From NCBI GenBank assembly GCA_949825025.1, contig OX463784.1, forward strand, positions 4,308,885 to 4,372,884: DNA of 64,000 nucleotides. The letters run 5' to 3'. Below are positions 22,884-33,500 of the stretch, one piece after another. The notes under the pieces are model-generated. The model made no database searches and was not told the origin of the DNA. It was given only the letters and a program-made list of their open reading frames with translations. This DNA is from Siphlonurus alternatus (taxonomy: Eukaryota; Arthropoda; Insecta; Ephemeroptera; Siphlonuridae). Each line of letters begins with the position of its first letter. The stretch's first letter is position 1. The position numbers and the translations under genes were made by a program.

Positions 22884-23761
22884 TGTAACGGACCCTGACA
22901 CCCTCCTCTCACTGTGAAGTTTGCCTGTTGCGCGAGCCACCCTAGCTTGGTCGGACTCGGTCTGGGGGTTGAGAGGAGAATATCCTGGCCGTTTATAACT
23001 CAACTAACTTGTCACTTGAATAATAGAAATATTAATCTTGTTACCTTCTAACGATTTGTCTTATTTAAATTTAATGGAAACAGGAAAAAGTTGAATTGAT
23101 AAGAAAGATTATTATTATGGTAAACCAATTTATGACTTTTATTAATTTAATGCAACAGACTACAGAATTTAACATGAAATATGGCCAGTTTACTATTGTA
23201 GGAAAATGTTAATAAATATTCGGTGCACAAACTTACAAGACGATCGCAGGCGATGCAGAAATTTATCACTGTAGCACACACCCATGAATGCAACTCGCGT
23301 GCAGCGTGTTGTCACCGATGCACTATAGCGGCTGTAACTCCCAGCCAGCAAGGGATTGACCAGCCGTGACACAATACGACAAGCGCGTGCTGAACTTACG
23401 CACTTGTGAACTGCTGATAGACGACTGGACCCAAATCAATGGCTGCATGCACCTTTGTCGACTCGAATATACCAACTTAACCTTTTGAACTTTTAGTGAC
23501 GATTTACATATATTGATTTTTATACTGATTTTAGTAAAATTTACAAGTTCATATATTATATAATAATATAAGTTCTTTTTGACAGTAAAAAATAAATACA
23601 TTAAATATTATAGTGAATTATTAATATTATAATTATTAAACACAGGGAATTTAATATGGTTAAATTTATAATTATGTTATTATTTTAAAAAAAACAATTT
23701 GACAAATGATATATCGGGGGTATAATGATAAATTTAAATGCAATAAAAATAGAGTTGTTAT
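22884..23761 (-). repeat. LTR, high-coordinate copy
   Basis: 878 bp, partner of 20072-20948; probable 5' LTR if the element reads minus. Confidence 0.85.
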
Positions 23762-23766
23762 ACAGG

Positions 23767-24180
23767 TATATAGTGTTAATAAATATTTTTAAAGCTGAAA
23801 GGCGGTTCAACGTTGCCAGCTCGTACAATGCATGAGCACACGCGGCATCAGCGAGCGAGTAACTCGCAACCAATGTTTGAAATTTGCACCGCAATGCGGC
23901 AACGTCGTAAAATACGAAATTTGACGAAGGTACACGACAATGGGGCTTTTATATGTGACGGCCAGTGTATCTTATCACAGCGCTCTGGCTTATGTGTTAC
24001 CTCATCAATGTCAGTCATTTGCTTGCTAGCTCAGACTTTCTCATTGGCTGGCATCGATGAATTACACAGTGTTATGATACGCTAGAAACTGAAAATTTAA
24101 CTTTGTCCCTTGACAACAAAAGACCATTGTTGTTCTAATTTATTTGCTATTGACGAATGTAAATCGGGTTAATTGATAGT
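23767..24180. other. Intron sequence, nothing recognised
   Basis: A 90-codon plus frame (23813-24085) has no recognisable content. Confidence 0.4.
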
Positions 24181-24189
24181 TGTAATTAT

Positions 24190-24500
24190 TATTCACCTAA
24201 CTCCATATCTAATGCGAAAATCTCGGGGAGGCAACCCTATTCTTGTAACAGCCAAGATTATCACGATGATGAGGCACCTGTCACTCATGATGACGGTTGA
24301 CAGTGCGGTTGATGTTGTTTATGAGTTACTTTATTGCTTTTCCTGGTCTTTTTGCGGAACAATTCAAGAAATAAATGTGTAATTGAGCCATAAATAACAT
24401 AAAAAGTAAAACCTAATTATCGTGATGGTCCTGGCTCTTACAAGCACAGAGTTTCCTCCCCGAGATTGTCACATTAGATTTGAAGTTGAGTGTACAAACA
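24190..24500. mobile_element. Small foldback element
   Basis: Arms of about 60 bp (24213-24273 and 24418-24478) share AATCTCGGGGAGG and, in inverse order, TCTTGTAACAGCC against GGCTCTTACAAG. Short reading frames here reflect the repeat. Confidence 0.6.
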
Positions 24501-25095
24501 ATAATACAGAGTATAGACAATCTACAATTATTATAAGCAATGCATCAAATCAAATAGAAGATGCAAACAGCACACTCACTCATCAGAACTCCATCTGCAT
24601 CGAACAGATCAGGCTGAAATTTAAACTTGTGTTAAAAAAAAATATACGATTAATTTGCAAATATGTAATGTGTAGAGAATTATAATATTATTATTATACA
24701 TCAGGAATATTCTCAATATATATATAATTATCATAAAAACTCATTAAATTGGAGGAATTGAATACATGAAAAAATAAGAAATGTTTTTACTGTTTTGGTG
24801 TTGAAGCAAAAAAAAAAAAAAAAAATAACATGTATTAAAAGTATTATTTTTATTTCATATGACAACATTATAATATTTTTATAAGTGAAATAATGCAGTA
24901 TTTTCTTGCAATCTCATTTGGTTACAAAAACATTTAAAAAAAATACAGTTAAAAATATTCACAAGTATACAGTTTTACTATTGTCTCTCAGCTGAGGTTT
25001 CCACGTTTCCCTCAGTCGCAGATAAATGTCAGGATGAATTGCAAGGCCATAGACACCCACGGTCCAGAATATCACACAAAATGTAGAAATAGACA
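24501..25095. other. Intron, AT-rich
   Basis: Contains CTGAGGGAAACGTGGAAACC-like sequence on the minus strand (near 25000). The same motif recurs on the plus strand near 59750 and, diverged, near 61905: a minor dispersed repeat. No exon recognised. Confidence 0.45.
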
Positions 25096-25416
25096 ATGGA
25101 ATATCAACCTCAATTTTTTTATTGCAGAAATGGATAGAGGGTGCAAAGTAATTCTGCCTGATTTTTTTCAGATTTTTAGAACCAGGTAACTATTTTTAAA
25201 AAAAATTATTGAAAGTTCTTTTTGTGATGTCACGAATCGCCGCTCCTTAAGAAAAAGATAGGACTTGCCACCACGTGACGACACAAAAAAGACTTTCAGT
25301 ATTTTTTTTTAAAAATAGTTCCCGGGCTTTAAAAAATATGAAAAAAATCAGGGTAACATAACTTTGTACGCTCTATCCATTTCTAAAATAAAAAAAAATG
25401 ATGTCGATACTCCATT
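25096..25416. mobile_element. Foldback MITE family F2, copy c
   Basis: Ends AATGGAATATCAACCTCAAT and ATGTCGATACTCCATT; the centre has GTGATGTCACGAATCGCC. It lies about 35 bp from the donor of the linker exon at 25452. Confidence 0.75.
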
Positions 25417-25451
25417 AGGGTTGTAAAAGTTAATATAATAAAACCACTTAC

Positions 25452-25517
25452 ATCTTCTGTGCAGGTACCTCCCGTACAGGTAGGAGTGGCGCAGGTAGTG
25501 GTAGTGGTCGTAGTACC
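25452..25517 (-). CDS. C-type lectin gene, Thr/Cys linker exon before domain C
   Basis: 66 nt, phase 0 to 0, between CAG and GTAAGT. It reads G-T-T-T-T-T-T-T-C-A-T-P-T-C-T-G-G-T-C-T-E-D. It is a likely O-glycosylated spacer with three cysteines, parallel to the linkers at 55184-55258 and 61181-61639, and joins in frame to the domain-B exon at 27227-27462. Confidence 0.82.
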
Positions 25518-25619
25518 CTGAAATGTAGATGCATCAATTGAACATGATTCAACATGATCATATTATAATGGTTCGATCATAATTTGTTGACTATATCACA
25601 GCCTCACTTATATATTAAG

Positions 25620-26165
25620 GCGGATTAAAGGTGGATTCAGATGGCGACAACGGCGATGCGACGCGATTTTAACGTAAAAGCTGTGAAATCCTATGCGGCG
25701 GCGAATTCGCCGGTAACCGCGTTAATTACGATGCTCTTTTTCTTTTAATCGCCCAATATGGCCGCCAATGGATGTTACAGCAAGTGCGCATTATTCGCGT
25801 CGCGTCGCATGGTAAAAATCGCCATGTGAATCCACCTTAAGGGTAGATGATTTTCATGAGCCTGCGACGCGACGCGAATAGTGCGCACTTGCTGACAATC
25901 GCTTATATATGTGAAACCCTCTTAAAAGGAGATTTTCATAAGCGATTTCCAAGCTGCACCGCGAATAATGCTCACTCACAGCATATGATTTTACAGTTTT
26001 TTCGTCAAAATCCTATGCGGCGAGCGAATTCACCAAATATTGCATTAATTACGATGCTCTTTTTCTTTCAATCGCCAAATATGGCCACCAATGGATGTTA
26101 CAGCAAGTGCACATTACATGCGTTGCGTTGCAGGCTGTAGAAATCGCTCATGGAATTTCACTTTT
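25620..26165. mobile_element. MITE copies, AAAGGTGGATTTTCATG family
   Basis: One well-preserved copy (about 25622-25850) is followed by a degraded inverted copy to about 26165. It shares GAAATCCTATGCGGCGGC and TTAATTACGATGCTCTTTTT with the cluster at 14.4-14.8 kb. Confidence 0.7.
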
Positions 26166-26554
26166 AATCTGCAAATCTAGTGATTTTTACAGGTGGATAC
26201 ACAATTTAACGTATATATATATATACATGAATTGCTTCATAGTAAAAATGACTGTGATCTTGATTGACTGGATATGAGGAAATTGAATCGAATTTTACAG
26301 TCAGTTACATTTATACTCAATTACAAAATTATTATAAACTTGAAATAAAACCATTTTAAAGTGTGTTTAAATGGAGCAGAGAGAGTGAGAAAAGGACGTG
26401 CTGCAGCAAATTACAGGCTCGGGATTCTCTCGCCTTTTAGGGAGTGATTTTACCGCCAACATGGCCACCATATGAGATTGAAGCAATTGCGCTTTTCTCA
26501 CTCCGCCAAGCCTCACTCGATATCGCTCCATGAAACGTATCTCTATAAAGTAAA

Positions 26555-26825
26555 TGAATTTCCTAATGATTACCCTACCTAGTTGAAAAATTTCATCTGC
26601 AAGTCATCCTTTACACGTCTAAACCTAATCTAAAACACATCTTAATTCCTCTTTGCTGAAAGTGAGGATGAAATGAAGACAATATTTCTAACATTTTATG
26701 TTCAAGAAAAGGAAAAAATACGTAATCTCATCTTTTCCTCTCTTTTTTACCCCTAAAATGGTGCAAAAAAGGTGGAAAAAATACGAGAGAAGAGCTTAAT
26801 AACGAAGATTATATATGCAATAAAA
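26555..26825 (+). repeat. Dispersed repeat D, copy 2
   Basis: Shares CATCCTTTACACGTCTAAAC and ATACGTAATCTCATCTTTTC with 28190-28440, and in reverse with 8070-8580. Non-coding. Confidence 0.65.
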
Positions 26826-27226
26826 TTAATTTCAACTCGGGTATGATTAAAAATTAGTGTCTCACCCACAGTACAGAGAGATAGTAGAAAAAGTCATATG
26901 TTAGAATCGGAGTCCAAAATCTGGTCGCGTCAACGGCACTTTTGTCCGCTACCGTGTTAAAAGCATAGGGACCAAATGGGGCATCCTGCCATGTTAAAGG
27001 TATAGGAGAATCATCTAAATCTGCTATAACTCAGAAAATACTACATGTAGCGCGGAGAAAATTATACCAAAATACTAAGAAAAAAATCTAGTATTTTTTA
27101 GAATAAGAAAGTAAGCTTTAAACACAATAAGTCAAAATTTTCAAAAACGAACAAAAATTGACTACAGCGTCCCCGTACGGCGAGCATAGGAATTTGGCTA
27201 CTATTTTATCTGTATTGTGGTCTCAC

Positions 27227-27462
27227 CTCGCACATAAAGTATTGCACATCATTACAATTGTTGTCCGTGTAAATGGGTTGAGTGACAGGTCCCGCTCCAT
27301 TGAAGTACTTGACACAGCTCATGTTCCCTCCATACATGTTTGGTTCACCGGTCTTCCATAAAGAGTCGTTCGCAATTTTGACACCAGGAGCGCTGCACCA
27401 CTCGAAATAGAATGGGCAGCCAACACCAGATGACCAGTAGTTGATTCCGAAGTGAGATGGAG
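27227..27462 (-). CDS. C-type lectin domain B, C-terminal exon
   Basis: 236 nt, phase 1 to 0, acceptor TTCCAG, donor GTGAGA. It encodes G-I-N-Y-W-S-S-G, W-K-T-G-E-P-N with the E-P-N calcium-loop triplet (mannose-type in known lectins), the inner cysteine of N-M-S-C, a second inner cysteine in D-N-N-C, and the terminal F-M-C-E. All four fold cysteines are accounted for together with the exon at 27774. In modules A and C the residue pair before the last strand is N-D; here it is D-N-N-C. Confidence 0.88.
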
Positions 27463-27565
27463 CTGGAAAAAAAAAATATTTACTTTATCTCATCCAAATA
27501 CAAAGTAAATATAGAGAATACATGGGTATAAGGTGGTTGCATGAGCAACGCAATAAGTCTATTTA

Positions 27566-27723
27566 CAGGAGATAAGCGGCGCCTCGTGAAGTCGCAAAAA
27601 AAGGACTATAATTAAAAAATACTTCCCAGGCTCTAAAAAAATTAAAAAAAAGAAGGGTAGCATAACTTTTACCCTGCTTTATCCATTTCTGCAGTAAAAA
27701 AAATTGAGATCCATACTCCATTC
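27566..27723. mobile_element. Right half of an F2 foldback MITE
   Basis: Only the right arm is clear: CTTCCCAGGCTCTAAAAAAA, TTATCCATTTCTGCAGT and GAGATCCATACTCCATTCT. Confidence 0.6.
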
Positions 27724-27773
27724 TCAATAACATTTTTTATCGTCGATACCCGATTTTTTTTTTTTTTACTCAC

Positions 27774-27867
27774 AAGAGCTAAGACACTGCAGCTCGGCCG
27801 ATGTTTCAATACTAAGAAGTTTCATACCAACTGAACAGCACGTCTTGGCAGCTTCTATGTACGTTTT
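27774..27867 (-). CDS. C-type lectin domain B, N-terminal exon
   Basis: 94 nt, phase 0 to 1, acceptor CCCACAG, donor GTGAGT. It reads K-T-Y-I-E-A-A-K-T-C-C-S-V-G-M-K-L-L-S-I-E-T then S-A-E-L-Q-C-L: the first helix and strand of a C-type lectin fold. Its upstream partner exon is at 54094-54158, more than 26 kb away, because the non-LTR element and the Polinton fill the intervening intron. Confidence 0.87.
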
Positions 27868-28189
27868 CTGTGGGACCAGAGGCAATATTATTATATTGTG
27901 CAGCAGAATTTTTTGTTTAAAATAACTGATAAATTTTACTCTATTTTTAAGTGATATTTTAAAGTGAATGAAATCCAGGCGTGAATCCAGGGGGGGGGGG
28001 GAAGCTTGGTGTAGCAGTCTGCCTCCCGAAATGTTGGATTTAACATAGGCAATATGAGGCATTTCTCCCACTCCAATTTTTATTTAACATTGACCTTATG
28101 GAGGCAGCGTTCCTCCTTCCAATTGTATTTTCTGCAACTGCGCCTGATGGAATACCTTTGTTGATTGACCCTTTGAGAATTCCCTAGTT

Positions 28190-28440
28190 GATGAATTTCG
28201 TCTTCAACTCATCCTTTACACGTCTAAACCTAATCTTTTTACCTCTAAAACACATCTTATTTCCTCTTCACTCAAAATGAGGATGAAATGGAGATAATAT
28301 TTTTAAAATTTTATGCCTAATAAGATGAAAGAAGACGTAATCTCGTTTTTTCCCCTCTTTTTTTCCTCTAAAATATTGCAATATAGAAGGGAATTAGATG
28401 AGGAAAGAGCTTGGTAGCGAGTAAAAGATGAAATTTATTT
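28190..28440 (+). repeat. Dispersed repeat D, copy 3
   Basis: Matches 26555-26825 (TTTACACGTCTAAACCTAAT, GAGGATGAAATG). Non-coding. Confidence 0.65.
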
Positions 28441-28699
28441 CAATTTGGGCTGTTGCAAATTTATTATTGTTTCATGTTTCTTTTACTGATTATAAAGATG
28501 ATTTTTTATTAGCGTTTTAAAATATGAATCAAAACAGTTGTACATAAAAAATTTGTTTATTGTAGCTACTCTGAACTTTTAAGATTTTATATGAGAAATA
28601 ATGCTTTTTTTCTGTAACCTCTTATGAAAATCGCTTGCTGAATCACTACCCATTTTAAAAATAGATGCATTATTTGAAATATTTAAATTAAATATTACA

Positions 28700-28877
28700 T
28701 GAGTTTATAAAGGACTAATAGATGGCGTTGCTTGCAGAAATTTTGACTCTTTATATCGAGGATACAGCTATACATACAGCATGGGGAGAATCACAAAAAT
28801 GATAAGAATTATGTGAAAGAAATCACTTATAAAGTTGAAATACTTTATAATATTTATCTGAAGGTATGGGACAACTA
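28700..28877. repeat. Left part of the interrupted intron segment
   Basis: Matches 18540-18700 (ATAGATGGCGTTGC, TATCTGAAGGTATGGGACAA). The match stops at about 28877 and resumes at about 53940, marking the outer limits of the nested insertions. Confidence 0.7.
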
Positions 28878-28884
28878 CAGTAGC

Positions 28885-29025
28885 AGTCACATTTAACTGG
28901 CTCATGGTCGTGTTTGTAACGCTCTCAGTCATTGGTAGCCGGTTTGTAACGAAGGACATCACTGGCCGAGTCGAGCCGAATGACTCCCGAGCGCTTCCGA
29001 TCATGAGGCAATTAAATGTGTATTT
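28885..29025. repeat. Short inverted repeat
   Basis: CACATTTAACTGGCTCATGG pairs with the complement of CATGAGGCAATTAAATGTG around a GC-richer centre (GGCCGAGTCGAGCCGAATG). Probably a small foldback element. Confidence 0.5.
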
Positions 29026-29133
29026 GTTAGTTTGTCTCATTTTAGAAATCTTAATATGTTCACTCTATTCCGTCTATTTACATTTTTAACTGTGCTTCAT
29101 AAAAAAAAAATCCCACCCTAAAATAATCTATAT

Positions 29134-29331
29134 TTGCAAAATGATAATTTTCATTATATTTGCAATACCAGGAATAAGTCCAATGTTGTTACAGAAAAGT
29201 TGAATTCTAATGTATACAAATCCTGTGCCATGTATCAAACGGCCAAAATATATGACTTTCTGCCAAAATGCCTAAAAGATACAAATGACTGTACATTGTT
29301 CCGTAAGAAGCTGAAAAATGTCCTTCTTTAA
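29134..29331 (+). pseudogene. 3' tail of a non-LTR retrotransposon reverse transcriptase ORF
   Basis: 65 codons ending I-Y-D-F-L-P-K-C-L-K-D then L-F-R-K-K-L-K-N-V-L-L and stop. This is the familiar C-terminal tail of LINE-type reverse transcriptase ORFs (Jockey/CR1-like). No palm domain lies upstream, so the copy is 5'-truncated. The following untranslated region runs to 29827 and, beyond the Polinton, from 53521 to about 53930. Confidence 0.6.
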
Positions 29332-29426
29332 AGCTTTTGAGAGCAAGAAATTGCCTGAGAGAATTATATCCTTATAATTTGAAAGTTTGTTTTGATATTT
29401 GTTATTCATATTATGGTTCATTCTTT

Positions 29427-29430
<4 letters not shown>

Positions 29431-29503
<73 letters not shown>
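29431..29503 (+). repeat. (TC)n microsatellite
   Basis: About 35 uninterrupted CT units. Confidence 0.95.
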
Positions 29504-29505
<2 letters not shown>

Positions 29506-29833
29506 GTTATATTTAATAGCAAGACCTTCTCTATTCCCAGGCCAAACCCAAGCCTCAGGTAGACGAAGACTGGTAGACTGAGATATGGAATTTAAAGGGA
29601 TTTTCAGTTTCATTCCCATGTAAAAGTTGGTGATGTTCTGATCAAACGGTCTTTAATTTTATCAATGAAACCCTTACTTTGAGTTATACCAGTTGAATCA
29701 GCACATTCTCCTCTTTATAAATATATGAAGGATCTACAAATTAAAATTATTTTCAGTAATTAAAACCTACAACGAAACCGACACAAAAAATAACTTTATC
29801 TCTATGGTATTTTCTATGTTATAAAACTCTATT

Positions 29834-30218
29834 AGTAGTGATAATGATAAGTTAGCAAAATCTCCCTCAAGAAGGGGAATGTAAACAATGAAAATATTCT
29901 AAGTCCATGTAAACAAATGAAAATTTTCTAAGTCCACAGCCAGCTCGTACGACTCCAGGGATTTAGTATATATAATGTATAATTACAATATAAAATTTGG
30001 AAATCTTTTATTTTTATGGACAATTAAAATATGATTTTTTTAAAGAAAATTTGCTGGCTCGTATGACTCCAGGGATTTTGTTTGAATATTATATATATAG
30101 TATAATTATACTATAAAATTGAGAAAATCTTAATTTTTAACGGGGCAATTGAATTAAATTTTTTTATAAAAGAAAGTTTGCCAGCTCGTACGACTCCAGT
30201 GAGTCGGACATATAATGT
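29834..30218 (+). repeat. Polinton left terminal inverted repeat
   Basis: About 385 bp matching the complement of 53164-53514. Contains three spaced copies of GCCAGCTCGTACGACTCCAG-like sequence at 29939, 30053 and 30180 (spacing 114 and 127 bp). Confidence 0.92.
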
Positions 30219-30464
30219 ATGTAGTTGTTATGGCTGGATGTGCCGCCTTGATATGTGATGAAGGTATAATGAAAGAAGTATGTGTAGAATAGTTCTGAGA
30301 ATCTTGTGCGCGCTTTATGAGAACACGAGCCTCGCCCCTGTTTATGTCTGGAGCTACCGCGCTTTGATTAGAAGCCGGTGTGCGTGTGGTCGGGTAGCAG
30401 AGGATTAGAATATTAGAAGTTAGATAGGGGAAGTGTTTCTTGCACATCTTGAAAAGGGGAAGGG

Positions 30465-30512
30465 TATAAATTGGCACTGCTGGGGAGGTGCTACCGCTAC
30501 ACTGCAGTCAGT
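30465..30512 (+). promoter_or_regulatory. Probable promoter of the polymerase gene
   Basis: TATAAA (30465-30470) followed by GCAGTCAGTCTTGG with a TCAGT initiator (30508-30512), 37 bp before the start codon at 30549. The TATA-to-initiator distance of about 45 bp is longer than usual, so the exact start is uncertain. Confidence 0.45.
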
Positions 30513-30548
30513 CTTGGTGACCACCACTTCAGCTTCACACTAGTTAAC

Positions 30549-33500
30549 ATGGAACCTTATTTAGAGAGGTTTAAAACTGTCAGAGAAATGTTAGACATGG
30601 GTGATTTTTTACAATTACATCCTGCTCGTCAAATACGTGGTGTTAAAAGACGTATATTAGAACTTTGTGAAAGTGTTCATGAACAAGAAAATTTAAATGA
30701 ATATCTACCACGAATTGATAATCTTATTGACTTTGCTCAAAATGCAAATGGGAATGCTGAGAAAGAATATGTAAGACAATGTAAGTAAAATGTTAAAATA
30801 TTCTTTGTTGCTATGTTGAAATACCTTAACTTTTATAAAATGTATGCAGTAAAAATATATTCATGCTCAGATGATAAAATGTTTTTTTAAGACAATACTT
30901 TTTTATTTTTTTGCTTTACTGCATGACAAAAAAACATTTTAGTTGGGAATCTTTTTTTTATAAACTTTGAACATTATGTTTTTATTTTTTTCTTCTCGAG
31001 ACTCAAGTGCGCGAAAGAGCGTTGCGCATCTATGAGTGCTAGCGATGGGTTGGTGGGAGGGAGGGGGGGGGAAGGCTGCAGTATTGCCTCCTAAACGTCG
31101 ACAGATTATTTATATTATTATTTGCTCACTTTTAACTAGCGTCTAGCAGACAATCGGGGAAGGGGGGGGGGGCGGGGCTTGGCTTGCAAAATAAAAACTG
31201 TTGTAGTAGGAATTAATTTTCTAAACTTTAACGAAATGATTTAATTTTTTTATTTTCGAGACTGTAGTATATAAAAAAGCGTTGCACATCTATGAGCGTT
31301 AGTGTGTAAAGTAAAAAACAAAACATCCTGCTTATAAAAAAATTGTCTCATTATAATATTTTATGGTTGAAAATAAAATTTAAATTTAGTATACATAATT
31401 AAGTTCAAAGTTAACTTCACAATGTGTTTGACAGTAAAATATTTTTAATTTTTAGACATTAATATATATGTATTTTATTTTTTTGCTTTGCTGTATAACT
31501 ATTAGATGTACAAAACCTAGACGCTTTTTATTAAAATACAGTAAAAAGGATTTAGTAGGTTTTTTATGCTGCTAAACTTGATATTTTTAATGTTTTTATT
31601 TTTTATTCTCGGCGTAAATATAATTAATGCAGTAAAAAACACACTTCACGTTGTTTTTGTGCGCCGAAGATGCATTTATGCTGCCTACGTTTGCGCAGCC
31701 TTGTTGGTGCTGGTGGGTGGAATACATTGTATTGGCTGCCAGCAAGGAAGAGTAGGAGGAGGGGGGGGGATTAAGGGGAGGGGGGGGGTGGTATGAGAGG
31801 GAGAGTTAAATGCTAGAACGTTTATATAGTAAAAAAATCGTGTGTTTTTTGTATGAAGAAATATATTTACTTTACAGAAGAGTGTTAAATACGATATAAT
31901 TTTTTATTTCATCGTGTGTTCTTTTGCGAGGATAATTTTTTATGAAGAAATATATTTATGCTACAAATGGAGTTTTAATATATCGTGTGTTATTTTGCGA
32001 AAACAATTTTTTATATATGTTTTGCTGCCAATTGGCATTGGTGACTTTATTGTATGGTTGTAAATTACCATTACCTACCGCGCAAGCGATGCGCAGTGGT
32101 ATAGTATAATGAAAAGTGTTAAATACAATAAAATAATTTATTTTATCGTGTGTTATTTTTTGACAAAAAATGTTTTTCGTTTGTAGAAATATATTTATGC
32201 TACACAATGGAGTTTAAAACATTATAATGTTATATTATATCGTGTGTTATTTCTCGAAAACAATTTTTATATTCATATGTTGCTTCCACTTTCCACTGGT
32301 GACTTTAATGCGTGGTTGATAATTACCATTGTAAGACGCGCAAGCGACAAGCGACGCGCGGTCTCACCATAGAGGATGCTGACTATAGTGTAAAGTGCAT
32401 GCGCGTACTTATGTAGTGGGTGGGCGTGGTATATATTTTGCTGCTGCCCTGCAGAGCAGAATCAGGGATGTATTACAAAATATTGAGTGCATTTTAATAT
32501 TGATTTTTACATTTTATTTTTTGCAAAATAGCTTTAAAATATAATGTATAAAATTCATTGTTGGTACAAGGAAAAAAATAATATTTTTTTACTTTTTTAA
32601 TAAAGTAGAATGCACTATTATAAAAGGGGAAGGTAAACCACGGAGCACTATTATAATGAATAGATTCGTGTGATATTGTATGAAGAAATATATTTATGAT
32701 ACAATCTACTGTTTACATGGTATAATATTTTTTTTAATGTATCGTGTGTTATTATACAAACAAATATTTTTTAACTACATATACAATATGTATGCATATA
32801 TGATGCTGCTGCTAGGAGTAGTGTTTACAACGATTCGAACGGTACACGCTGATGTCAACAGTTGGAAAGGCGGAGTTGCTAACATTGTGAATGCGTGCCA
32901 TGCGGATTGTGTTTACATTAAAACAAAACGCTGTCGTGTAAAAATTGTGGCTTTCTACAATATTTTTCAATTACGAAATAATTTTTGAAATAAAATGTAT
33001 ACAATATGGCATCAATTCAAAATATATTTTGTTATAATAAGACAATGGCGAAAGTGAAAAAACTTAGTTTTTGTTTTTTATTTTTATTTAATTATTGGAA
33101 TACAGAAAATCCATTTTGTTTGTATGCATACAAAATTTACGTATTATAATATTTTTATTGTTGAGTTATAATATTTAACTTTGCTGCGCGGATCAAACTA
33201 TTATGTGTATATACAATTTGATCATGCTAAATTTCTATTGCTTTTTATACTAGTAATATTTTTCATTTTTTATTGTTTAGATGTTTTTCCTGTAGCAGCG
33301 ACCAATAACAATAGTGGATATGTTGTACCAGAAAAGAGAGGTAAAACATTTATTTTAGCTTGTAAAAAATATATTTATCTTGAATATTATTTTCAGCTCG
33401 AATTGAAACTTCACAGCCTAGTACATCTGACACTCAACATGACATTACAAGTGCCTCATCGATTGGTACACATGATGACACATACTCACCTCCAAAAAAA

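Larger units (their letters stand above)
20072..23761 (-). mobile_element. Second non-coding LTR retrotransposon
   Basis: Direct repeats of about 877 bp (20072-20948 and 22884-23761) flank a 1.9-kb interior, and a 5-bp duplication ACAGG lies outside (20067-20071 and 23762-23766). On the minus strand the purine tract AAGAGGGGGTGAT abuts the LTR at 20948, suggesting minus orientation. The LTR ends are TGTAACGG and GTTGTTAT, not a clean TG...CA. The interior has no gag or pol; a 157-codon minus frame (22184-22657) in a GC-rich patch is unrecognisable. It occupies the intron where the missing module-C exon is expected. Confidence 0.82.
29030..29833 (+). mobile_element. 5'-truncated LINE, left part
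   Basis: Tail of the ORF, then 3' UTR-like sequence including a (TC)n tract, interrupted at TCTATT by the Polinton. It continues at 53521. Confidence 0.5.

Noticed and set aside
29399..29619. Frames encoding Leu-Ser or Glu-Arg repeats
   Set aside because: Produced by the (TC)n microsatellite.
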